From G965202665 sp965243835 (GTDB taxonomy: Bacteria > Actinomycetota > Acidimicrobiia > Spongiisociales > Spongiisociaceae), in NCBI GenBank assembly GCA_965243835.1, contig OZ251578.1, forward strand, positions 2,480,001 through 2,544,000: a stretch of 64,000 bases of DNA, read 5' to 3'. Within the stretch, counting starts at the first letter, position 1. Every line of letters begins with the position of its first letter. The position numbers were made by a program, and so were the translations under genes. Below the pieces are notes generated by a model that ran no database searches, was not told where the DNA came from, and saw only the letters and a program-made list of their open reading frames with translations. This document shows, one piece after another, positions 17,387 through 25,030 of this stretch.

Positions 17387-18130
17387 CTGCCCGGCGTCCA
17401 GGAAAATGGTGGAGCCGGTGGCCAGCCGGGATTCGTCGGAGGCCAGGAACACCGCCGCCCCCGCCACATCCTCGGGAACACCGATGGTTTTCAGGGGGAT
17501 CAGCGACAACCGGTGCTCCCGAAACTCCGGGTCGGCGATGTCATCCCGGTTGAGGTCGGTTTCGATCAGCCCGGGGGCGATCCCGTTGGCCCGGATCCCG
17601 TAGGGGGCCAACTCCAGGGCCAACTGCCTGGTCAGCATGCGCACCCCTCCTTTGGCGCAACAGTAGTGGGCGAGGTCAACCACCGCCGACTGCTCGCAGA
17701 CGGAGGAAATATTGATGATGACCCCCGACCGCCGCTCGACCATTTTCCGGGCCGCGGCCTGCGCGCACAGGAAATACCCTTTCAGGTTTACGGCCATGAT
17801 GCGATCCCATTCCCGCTCGGTAATCTCGAAAAAGGGAGTCCGTTTCAGAACGCCGGCGTTGTTGACCAGAATGTCGATCCGTCCGAATCGGTCCGCGGCC
17901 GCCGCCATCAGCCGCTCCGCTTCCCCCGGCGCGGAAACGTCGGCCCGCACCGCCAAGGCCCGCTGTCCCGTCCGCTCTATCTCCGCCACCGCTTCCCCGG
18001 CCTCCGCCTCGCGCACCCGGTAGCCGACCGCCACATCCGCCCCCTCCCGGGCCAACCCGACCGCGATGGCCCGCCCGATGGAACGGGAGGCCCCGGTCAC
18101 CACCGCTACCTTGTCCCGCAATCGCATCAT
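17375..18130 (-). CDS. short-chain dehydrogenase/reductase
   Basis: A classical SDR of 251 residues: cofactor loop TGASRSIGRA, NNAG at about residue 90, catalytic Ser in INISSV and the YxxxK pair in HYCCAKGG. SDRs of this length reduce or oxidise sugars, ketoacyl groups or steroids with NAD(P). It is divergent from the ABC binding-protein gene (187 bp between starts), and the shared intergenic region may control both, suggesting a sugar or polyol substrate. FabG-like activity is an alternative. Confidence 0.88.
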   Translation of the reverse strand: MMRLRDKVAVVTGASRSIGRAIAVGLAREGADVAVGYRVREAEAGEAVAEIERTGQRALAVRADVSAPGEAERLMAAAADRFGRIDILVNNAGVLKRTPFFEITEREWDRIMAVNLKGYFLCAQAAARKMVERRSGVIINISSVCEQSAVVDLAHYCCAKGGVRMLTRQLALELAPYGIRANGIAPGLIETDLNRDDIADPEFREHRLSLIPLKTIGVPEDVAGAAVFLASDESRLATGSTIFLDAGQSIA

Positions 18131-18272
18131 TCAGCCCTCCCGTCTCACTGCTCCGACCCGCCGCAAACCCAACGAACTGTAGTCGGCTATCAGTTAAACA
18201 GCTAGCAGGGGAAGATGCCCCGCCGCGCCGGGAAAACCCGCGTTTCCCCCCCGGGGCGGGCGACGAACCGGG

Positions 18273-18278
18273 TATAGT
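18273..18278 (+). promoter_or_regulatory. -10 box upstream of the sugar ABC operon
   Basis: TATAGT lies 39 nt before the ATG of the binding protein, with a GAAGGAGA ribosome site between. No clear -35. Confidence 0.4.
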
Positions 18279-18316
18279 GATTTTTTGACGCTCGCTCAAG
18301 GAAGGAGACGCTGAGC

Positions 18317-19669
18317 ATGTTCGGGACGAATTCGACGGGGATGACCAGGCGGCAGTTTTTGCGCAACGGTTCGCTGACCGCTTTGGGGTCGGTGGGCGGT
18401 TTGTCGGCGCTGTTGGCGGCCTGCGGAGGCGATGACGATTCGGTGCCGGAGGCCACCATGCCCGGGAACGACCTCACCGGAGCGGTGAGCTTGTTGCTGG
18501 GAACGCATATGGACCCCGTCAAGCAGATCATCGACGGCTATCCGGCGCAAAACGGAGTCACCCCCCAAGTGGAGGAGATCACCACCCCCGATCTGCGCAG
18601 CAAACTGACCACCTCCTTTTTGGCCGAAAGCTCCCCATGGGATGCGGCTTTCGTAACCGCCGAACTGGGGGCGGAGCTGGCGGACCGCAACTGGCTGACC
18701 AACGCCTCCGCCTGGGTGGAAGAAAAAGTCCGCTCCCGGGGGAACCTGCTGGAACGGGGCATGGGAGCCGTCGAATCCCGGGGCGCCACTTGGGCGGTGC
18801 CGTGGACGATGGGCAGCCAGTTGCTGCACTGGAACCGGGGGTTGATGGAGCAAGCGGGCCTGGACCCGGACGCCCCCGCCGCCTGGCACGAAACCCCCAA
18901 CTCGTGGGACATGTTCGTGGAATACGGCAAAGCCATGACCGCGGAACGCGACGGGCAACAGTACTACGGCTACACCGACGCCTGGGCGGACACGCATGTC
19001 CTGTGGACCTGGGGCGGGATGTTGCACATGCACGGCGGGGATTTCCTGGACGAGGAGGGCCAGCCGGCCTGGAACTCGGAGGCCGGGGTGGCCGCCACCG
19101 AAAAGTTGTACGACCTGTTGCACACCCATCGGATCATCGACCCGGCCGCCCCCACCTACACTTGGGTGTTCGACGCCGCCCCCGGTTTTCTGGAAGGCAA
19201 CCGGGGGATGTTCATCAGTTGGCCGTTCATCGCCGGCATCGCCGCCTCCCCCGACTCGCCTTTCCGCAGCGGGGTGGCCCCCAACCCGGCGGTGGAGACC
19301 AGCGGGTCGGTGGACGGATCCGAGTTCTTCGGAGTGCCGGTGTTCGCCGACAACCCGGACGAGGCGTGGCGCTTCCTGGAGGCAATCGTCTCCCCGGAGG
19401 GACAGCGGATCGTGGCTTTGGGCGGATGGGCCTCCATCTACCGCGACATCCTCAACGAGCCGGACATCGTGGAGGCCTTCCCCTTCTACCCGGCCTTGGC
19501 CAAGGCCTACGAGTATCCGGTGGACGGCGGCTGGTCGGCGGACCGCCCCCGGTGGACGCAGTTCCTGGCCGACAAGATCCACGATGTGTTGAACAACGCC
19601 GCCTCCCCCCAAGAGGCGCTGGACGATGCGGCGCGGTTGACCACCGAAGCCCGGCAGCAGGACGAGTGA
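18317..19669 (+). CDS. ABC transporter extracellular solute-binding lipoprotein (sugar type)
   Basis: The 450-residue protein has a twin-arginine-like N-terminus (TRRQFLRNGSL) followed by a lipobox LLAAC, so it is probably a Tat-exported lipoprotein. The body is a family-1 solute-binding protein of the MalE/UgpB type, seen in WAVPWTMGSQLLHWNRGL, NSWDMFVEYGKAM and VPVFADNPDEAWRFLEAIV. An ATG at 18341 is an alternative but would lose little. It is the first gene of a five-gene run (binding protein, two permeases, metallo-beta-lactamase-fold protein, oxidoreductase). The sugar is not identified. Confidence 0.9.
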   Translation: MFGTNSTGMTRRQFLRNGSLTALGSVGGLSALLAACGGDDDSVPEATMPGNDLTGAVSLLLGTHMDPVKQIIDGYPAQNGVTPQVEEITTPDLRSKLTTSFLAESSPWDAAFVTAELGAELADRNWLTNASAWVEEKVRSRGNLLERGMGAVESRGATWAVPWTMGSQLLHWNRGLMEQAGLDPDAPAAWHETPNSWDMFVEYGKAMTAERDGQQYYGYTDAWADTHVLWTWGGMLHMHGGDFLDEEGQPAWNSEAGVAATEKLYDLLHTHRIIDPAAPTYTWVFDAAPGFLEGNRGMFISWPFIAGIAASPDSPFRSGVAPNPAVETSGSVDGSEFFGVPVFADNPDEAWRFLEAIVSPEGQRIVALGGWASIYRDILNEPDIVEAFPFYPALAKAYEYPVDGGWSADRPRWTQFLADKIHDVLNNAASPQEALDDAARLTTEARQQDE

Positions 19670-19679
19670 ACCGCCGGCG

Positions 19680-20630
19680 ATGACCGGCGGGCGGCCGCGG
19701 GGGCGGGCGCGCCGGGGGGACCCGCCCGGAATGACGTTGCGCCGCCGGGAAAGGCGGCGGGGGCTGTGGATGGCTTCCCCCGCCTTGGCCTTGGTGGCCG
19801 GGGTGTACGTCGTACCGGCCCTCGCCACCCTCCTGTTCAGCATCAGCCGGGTGGGCGTCTCGCCGTTGCGCATCCGGCGGCTGGCCGGGTGGGGCAACTT
19901 CGTCAACATCATCACCGGCGAAGGTTTCTGGTCCATCACCGTCCGCACCCTCTATTTCGGGGCGTTGCTGACCGCCGTCACCATGGCGGCCGCTTTCCTG
20001 ATCGCCTTGTTGCTCAACCGGCCTTTCCGGGGGCGGGCGCTGGTAGCCGTGGTGGTGCTGTTGCCATGGGCGGTGCCGCCGGTGGTGTCCGGGGTGCTGT
20101 GGACGCAGATGTTCCACGCCGACTTCGGTTTCATAAACGGCCTGTTGCGCTCCTTAGGCGGGGAGGGGAACATCATCTGGCTGGGGAACCCGCAACTGGC
20201 CCTGCTGGCGGTGCTGGCCGCGGAAATCTGGCGGTGGATACCGTTCGCGGCCCTGTTCCTGCTGGCCGGTCTGAAAACCATCCCCCCCGCCCTGCGGGAA
20301 GCGGCCGCCATGGACGGGGCCGGGGCGTGGGGGACATTCCGCCGCATCACTTTTCCGTTGATGGCCCCGGTGACCGTCCCGGTGGCCATTTTCCTGTTCG
20401 TGTGGTCGATGAAAGTCTTCGACACCATTTTCATCCTCACCCGGGGCGGGCCCAGCGGCAACACCACCACCCTCAACTATCTGGTCTACCAGCTGGGTTT
20501 CGAACAGTTCGATTTCGGTTCGGCCTCCGCCGCCGCCTACCTGCTCACCATCCTCACGGTTGCGGTCATCGCCGGACTGGTTTACATGCGCCGCCGGGCC
20601 CGCGCCCTGGCCGGAGGGGGCGTCCGATGA
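19680..20630 (+). CDS. sugar ABC transporter permease, MalF/UgpA type
   Basis: This 316-residue membrane protein has six predicted helices and the ATPase-contact loop LREAAAMDGAGAWGTFRRITFP. It begins with a basic, Gly- and Arg-rich stretch of about 25 residues, and an ATG at 19731 (MTLRRRERR) is a reasonable alternative start. It ends in an ATGA overlap with the second permease. Family knowledge gives a heterodimeric sugar channel. Confidence 0.9.
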   Translation: MTGGRPRGRARRGDPPGMTLRRRERRRGLWMASPALALVAGVYVVPALATLLFSISRVGVSPLRIRRLAGWGNFVNIITGEGFWSITVRTLYFGALLTAVTMAAAFLIALLLNRPFRGRALVAVVVLLPWAVPPVVSGVLWTQMFHADFGFINGLLRSLGGEGNIIWLGNPQLALLAVLAAEIWRWIPFAALFLLAGLKTIPPALREAAAMDGAGAWGTFRRITFPLMAPVTVPVAIFLFVWSMKVFDTIFILTRGGPSGNTTTLNYLVYQLGFEQFDFGSASAAAYLLTILTVAVIAGLVYMRRRARALAGGGVR

Positions 20631-21460
20631 GGCGCCGCCGGCGCGCCGCCGCCCTGCTCACCTACGTCGGGGCGGCCGTAGTGGTGATCGTAATGGGTTT
20701 CCCCCTGTACGGGATCGTGCTGACCAGCATTCAGGAGGAGAGCGACATCCGCTCGCGGGATGTGCGGTTCGTTCCCCAATATGTCGTCACCGAACATTAC
20801 GAGCGGGTTCTGTCCCCCGACAGCGGAGTCCCGGTGCGCCGCTCCCTGGCCAACAGCCTCATCGTGTCCTTGGGCGCGGCCGCGGCCACGGTGTCCCTGT
20901 CCCTGCCCGCCGCTTACGGGCTGACCCGGTTCCGCCCGCCGGGAACCCGACTTATCAACGGGGCCCTGGCCTCGGTCTATATTTTCCCGACTTTGCTGTT
21001 CGTCATCCCCATTTTCCTGGTGTGGAACCGCCTGGGATTGTTCGACACCTACCTGGGGCTGATCATCCCCTACACGGCTTTTATGATTCCGTTCGTGGTG
21101 TTTATGCTCAGCGCCTTCGTGCGGGCCATCCCGGCCGAGGTGGAGGAAGCGGCCCGGCTGGACGGGGCCAACCAGCGGCAGATCCTGTTGCGGGTGGTGC
21201 TGCCCCTGCTCCGCCCCGGCATTTTCGCCTGCCTGTTGCTGGGGTTCATCCTGGCCTGGATCGAGTTTCTGACCCCGCTTTTGTTCACCAGCGAGTTGAC
21301 TTTGCTCACCGTGGCCCTGGGGCTGTTCCGTTCCACCATCGACATCCAAATCGGGCAGTTGGCGGCGGCGGCGGTCATCACCGCCCTGCCGGTAATTTTA
21401 GTAACCGCCCTTTTTCAAAGCCAGATTCGCCAAATAACCACCGCCGGAGTGGAACAATAA
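20627..21460 (+). CDS. sugar ABC transporter permease, MalG/UgpE type
   Basis: The 277-residue permease (MRRRRRAAALLTYVG) has six hydrophobic segments and the loop VEEAARLDGANQRQILLRVV that docks the ATPase. It starts inside the stop codon of the preceding permease. No ABC ATPase gene is present in the cluster, so a shared MsmX/UgpC-like ATPase encoded elsewhere is likely. Confidence 0.9.
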   Translation: MRRRRRAAALLTYVGAAVVVIVMGFPLYGIVLTSIQEESDIRSRDVRFVPQYVVTEHYERVLSPDSGVPVRRSLANSLIVSLGAAAATVSLSLPAAYGLTRFRPPGTRLINGALASVYIFPTLLFVIPIFLVWNRLGLFDTYLGLIIPYTAFMIPFVVFMLSAFVRAIPAEVEEAARLDGANQRQILLRVVLPLLRPGIFACLLLGFILAWIEFLTPLLFTSELTLLTVALGLFRSTIDIQIGQLAAAAVITALPVILVTALFQSQIRQITTAGVEQ

Positions 21461-21492
21461 GGATGGCGGACTAGCGAGGAAAGGAAGGAACC

Positions 21493-22299
21493 ATGTCCAA
21501 CCAGGCGGACATAGCCAACAAAGTGGACGTGCTGGTGCAGCCGGTGGTGTTGCGGTTTGCGCTGGTGGGCGACGAAATCGCCTACTTCTTCGCCGGCCAC
21601 GCCGACGGCCAACTGGACGCCATGGAACGCCACTTCGGGATCGACCCGGCGGAGCAGATGCTGTTCGACGCCAACCTGGGGTTCCTGCCGGTGTCCACCA
21701 CCGTCCTCATCCGGGGGGAGCGCACCATCGTGGTGGACCCCGGCAATCATCATGTGGGCTTCTACGGGCAGTTGGGGGTCGCCTTGCGCCGGTTCGGCCT
21801 GACCGTCGGGGATGTGGACCTGGTGGTGTGCACCCACTGCCACCACGACCATATGGCCAGCGTGTTCCGGTTTCCGGGGGTGGAACTGGTGCTGGGCGAA
21901 GGGGAGGCCGAGTTCTCCAAAGTTTTGTACGGGCCGGAGGAGGCGGGGGCCCGCCTGGCGGTGATAGGCAACCTCACCGAAGTGCCTTTGGGAGGCGAGT
22001 TGCAACTGTGCGCGGGGGTGCGGGCGGTGTCCACCCCCGGCCACACCCCCGGCCATATCAGCGTGGTGGCGGACACCGCAACGGAGCGGATCGTGATCAC
22101 CGGGGATGCGGCCATGACCCGTTCCGAATACATGGGGCGGGCTTTCTCCCACTGGTATACGGACGATCAGTTGCGGGAGTTGAACGCCAGCGTGGACCGG
22201 ATGGCCGCCTTCTCCCCCACCCTGGTGATGCCCGGCCACGACCGGGCGTTTGCGCCCGGCCCCGTCCCGCCCGCCCCGGTCCCGGAGGAGGTTTCCTGA
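21493..22299 (+). CDS. metallo-beta-lactamase-fold hydrolase
   Basis: The 268-residue protein has the metal-binding signature THCHHDHMAS, then STPGHTPGHIS, TGDAAM and a final MPGHD, so both metal sites look complete. Members of this fold hydrolyse lactones, thioesters or phosphoesters. Inside a sugar transport operon, lactonase activity on a sugar lactone is an attractive idea, supported only by context. GGAAAGGAAGGA precedes the ATG. Confidence 0.87.
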   Translation: MSNQADIANKVDVLVQPVVLRFALVGDEIAYFFAGHADGQLDAMERHFGIDPAEQMLFDANLGFLPVSTTVLIRGERTIVVDPGNHHVGFYGQLGVALRRFGLTVGDVDLVVCTHCHHDHMASVFRFPGVELVLGEGEAEFSKVLYGPEEAGARLAVIGNLTEVPLGGELQLCAGVRAVSTPGHTPGHISVVADTATERIVITGDAAMTRSEYMGRAFSHWYTDDQLRELNASVDRMAAFSPTLVMPGHDRAFAPGPVPPAPVPEEVS

Positions 22300-22300
22300 T

Positions 22301-23302
22301 ATGAAAAAACTGCGAACGGGGGTGGTCGGGGTGGGGATGATCGGCTCCCTGCACGCCCGGGCCTACGCCGAACACGACTTGGCGGAGCTGGCGGCGGTGG
22401 CCGACGTCGACCCGGAGCGGGCGCAGGCTGCGGGGGAAATGTACGGCGTCCCCTGGTTCGGCTCCGCCGGGGAAATGCTGGACGGGGCGGAGGTGGATGC
22501 GGTCACCATCGCCGTCTCCGAACATCACCGGCGGGGGCCGGCCCTGGCCTGCGCCCGGCGCGGCGTGCATCTGCTGTTGGAGAAACCGCTGGCCCCGGAC
22601 TTGGCGGGGGCGGAACGGCTGTGCGGGGAGCTCCGCCCGTTTGGGGTGAAAATCATGGTCAATTTCATTCTCCGGTTCGACCCCCGGTTCATGGCCGTCA
22701 AAGAAGCCGCCGCCTCGGGTCGGCTGGGAACGTTGCACTATCTGTCCGCCCGGCGCCGGGGAACCGGCTTGGGGGCGGAAATCTACGGGCCGTGGACCGA
22801 CCTGCTGATCTCCACCGGCATCCACGACCTGGAGGCGATGGCCTGGATCGTAGACGCCCCGGTGGAGCGGGTGTACGCGGAGGGGGTGTCCCGGCGGTCG
22901 GCGGAGTGGGGGCATCAGGATGCGGTGGCGGTGCTGATGAGGTTCTCCGGGGACGTCATCGCCGCCCTGGAAACCAGCTGGGTGTTGCCCGCCGGGGCCC
23001 CCGCCCCCCTCGATGCCTCCCTGCATGTCATAGGAGACGGCGGGTCGGCGGTGATCGAGGGTTCCAACAGCGGACTGTCCATCCTGGACGAGCAGGGATT
23101 CTCCCACCCCGACTTGGTGCACTGGCCGGTGAACCAGCGGGGCCTGGGCGGGGACCTGGCGGCGGCGGTGGATCATTTCATCCGCTCCGTCCTGGCCGAC
23201 CGGGACCCGCAAGTGGGCTTGGAGCAGGGCCTCTACGCCCACCGCCTGGTAGACGCCGCCGACCGCTCCCTCCGTGAAAACCGCCCCATATACCTGGAAT
23301 AA
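22301..23302 (+). CDS. Gfo/Idh/MocA-family oxidoreductase
   Basis: This 333-residue protein has the NAD(P)-binding GVVGVGMIGSLHAR, the conserved EKPLAPD after VHLLL, and a C-terminal alpha/beta domain with GIHDLEAMAWIV holding the usual catalytic His-Asp region. Family members oxidise sugars or inositols. It starts 2 nt after the metallo-hydrolase stop, with GGAGG in front. It probably acts on the solute brought in by the upstream transporter. Confidence 0.9.
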   Translation: MKKLRTGVVGVGMIGSLHARAYAEHDLAELAAVADVDPERAQAAGEMYGVPWFGSAGEMLDGAEVDAVTIAVSEHHRRGPALACARRGVHLLLEKPLAPDLAGAERLCGELRPFGVKIMVNFILRFDPRFMAVKEAAASGRLGTLHYLSARRRGTGLGAEIYGPWTDLLISTGIHDLEAMAWIVDAPVERVYAEGVSRRSAEWGHQDAVAVLMRFSGDVIAALETSWVLPAGAPAPLDASLHVIGDGGSAVIEGSNSGLSILDEQGFSHPDLVHWPVNQRGLGGDLAAAVDHFIRSVLADRDPQVGLEQGLYAHRLVDAADRSLRENRPIYLE

Positions 23303-23364
23303 ACCGTCTCTTCGGAACCGAGAAGCGACAACCGCGGCGGCAACTATGGGATGGCGGAGGGGGT

Positions 23365-24666
23365 TCACCAGAGGGGGGAGGCGCGGGCGGGGGGTTTGTC
23401 CGGCCGCCGCGCGGGGGGAGGAGGCGGGGGCGGCCCGGCGCGGGGGCGGGTTTGCCACTTGTTTCCAATTTTTACCAGTTCCCGGTTATGCTCCCCCAAC
23501 TCTCGGTGATGAGGCCCGCACAAGGACGCCAGATTGTCGATGTCGGTGGGACCGCCGTCGTACCAGTCCCGCAGATGGTGCAACTCGGTGCGGTGAACGG
23601 GGGCGTCGCACCGCACGCATCCCTTGTCCCGCACCGCGGCCGCCAGCCGTTGCGCCCCGTTGCCCAACCGCTGATTGCGCCCCAACCACAGGACTCGTCC
23701 TTTCCCCCCGAAGATGATCCCGCACACGGAAGAGTCCGGCGACAGATTGCCCAACACGGAAGGCGGAACGGGCCCGGTCCCCAAAATCTCGCAAGACCCA
23801 TCCGGGCGGGAGCCGTCTAGCAACCCGAGGTCGGCCACTACCACCACTTGCGTTAGGGCCGGTCCCGGTTTCCCCTCGCCGTCGGGGAGGGGTTCCAAGG
23901 TGTGCGCCCGGCGGCCGGTAAGCAACTCCGACAAGGCGTCCGCCCGACGTTGCTCATTAGTGCGAATGTCATCGGGGTGAACCTCCCCACCGGAATCATC
24001 CCGCCGCAACAAGTCAGTATGCTTATCCAAGGCTTGCCGCACCTGCCCGAAGCTTATGTAATCCAACTCGGCATGCAGGACTCCCATCTCCAACTCCTTG
24101 CTCCAAAACAAATGCGCCTTGCGTCGCTTCTTCTGCCGCTCCAGCAACTCCTCGCCCCGATCCGGGCTACGGGAGTTGGCCCACCGGCGGGACCGCTTGC
24201 GGAAATCATCCGGATTAGACGCCGCCGCCTCCTCCAAAAACCCCCGATCCTCATCCACCCGCTTGCTTCCGCACTCACCGGCGGCCGCGGCCAGGGCCGA
24301 GGCGTTCTGCAAAGTAATCTCCCCCGCCTCCAACTTGGCCCGCGTGTTGGGCATCTCCTCCAAGCGGCGGGCCACCCGCGACAGGCGCTTGGCCTGATGA
24401 TCGGTAACCCCCAACCGATCCCGCAACACCTCACCCGCCCCCGCTCCCCCATCGGTGCGGCTGAGCCGACCGGCCAAATCACATTTCAATGAAGACATCT
24501 GCGACTCCATACGACGCAGGGTCTCCGCCACCTGCCCCAACTCCTCGCGGGACGCCCCCGCTCCCACCAACCGGCGCAGATCGGCTACGGCCGCGGCGTT
24601 GGCGGCCTCCGCCCGCCCGCAAATATGTTGCGGCGTCTCAATGGAGGTGCGTGGGTTGTGCTGCAT
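23365..24666 (-). CDS. DUF222/HNH endonuclease-domain protein (13E12 type)
   Basis: The protein of about 433 residues has a DUF222 N-terminal helical region and a C-terminal HNH nuclease motif: CVRCDAPVHRTELHHLRDW, then GGPTDIDNLASLCGPHHRE, containing the metal cysteines and the two His. The last 25 residues are Pro and Arg rich. I prefer the ATG at 24666 because AAGGTGA lies 5 nt upstream and this block is conserved in the partial second copy upstream; the frame continues to 24717. These genes are multi-copy in actinobacteria and behave like mobile or selfish elements, though their target is unknown. Confidence 0.85.
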   Translation of the reverse strand: MQHNPRTSIETPQHICGRAEAANAAAVADLRRLVGAGASREELGQVAETLRRMESQMSSLKCDLAGRLSRTDGGAGAGEVLRDRLGVTDHQAKRLSRVARRLEEMPNTRAKLEAGEITLQNASALAAAAGECGSKRVDEDRGFLEEAAASNPDDFRKRSRRWANSRSPDRGEELLERQKKRRKAHLFWSKELEMGVLHAELDYISFGQVRQALDKHTDLLRRDDSGGEVHPDDIRTNEQRRADALSELLTGRRAHTLEPLPDGEGKPGPALTQVVVVADLGLLDGSRPDGSCEILGTGPVPPSVLGNLSPDSSVCGIIFGGKGRVLWLGRNQRLGNGAQRLAAAVRDKGCVRCDAPVHRTELHHLRDWYDGGPTDIDNLASLCGPHHRELGEHNRELVKIGNKWQTRPRAGPPPPPPPARRPDKPPARASPLW

Positions 24667-24976
24667 GATGTTCACCTTAGAAAGAGGGTGTGACATTCTT
24701 TTTTCGGCTTGTGCCAAGGTATAACCGGATGTTTAGAAACCGAATCGCGTTTCCGGGAAGACACTTGGGCTTCCATCTGCTTGACGGTTTCCACTACTTC
24801 TCCCAGCTCGCTCCGGGACGCTCCCCGACCCGAGTTGCCCGCGCAGGTCCGTCGCACAATGGCAACAGCGGCCCTTCTGGCCCGCTCGCAGGCGTGTTGG
24901 GACGTTCCGACGGGGGCGCGGGTGTTGCGTTGCATGGTGTTCACCTTAGAGGGAGGGTGTGACATTCTTTTTTCGG
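24662..24976. repeat. 46-bp direct repeat around the DUF222 start sites
   Basis: Positions 24662-24707 and 24931-24976 are nearly identical, covering the first codons, the ribosome site and about 30 bp upstream of the intact and truncated DUF222 genes. It marks the edges of the duplication. Confidence 0.8.
24672..24935 (-). pseudogene. partial copy of the DUF222/HNH gene N-terminus
   Basis: From ATG 24935 the frame encodes MQRNTRAPVGTSQHACERA, then GASRSELGEVVETVKQMEAQ, which matches residues 1 to about 65 of the neighbouring DUF222 protein (MQHNPRTSIETPQHICGRA and GASREELGQVAETLRRMESQ). Similarity stops there, and the frame ends at 24672 in unrelated sequence that runs into the leader of the intact gene. 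It is a truncated tandem duplicate, including the same ribosome site and upstream block. Confidence 0.75.
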
Positions 24977-25030
24977 GGCTTGCATACCGCGTCGGACCGC
25001 CCGCACCCGACCAGTAAAACAGGCGGCGGG

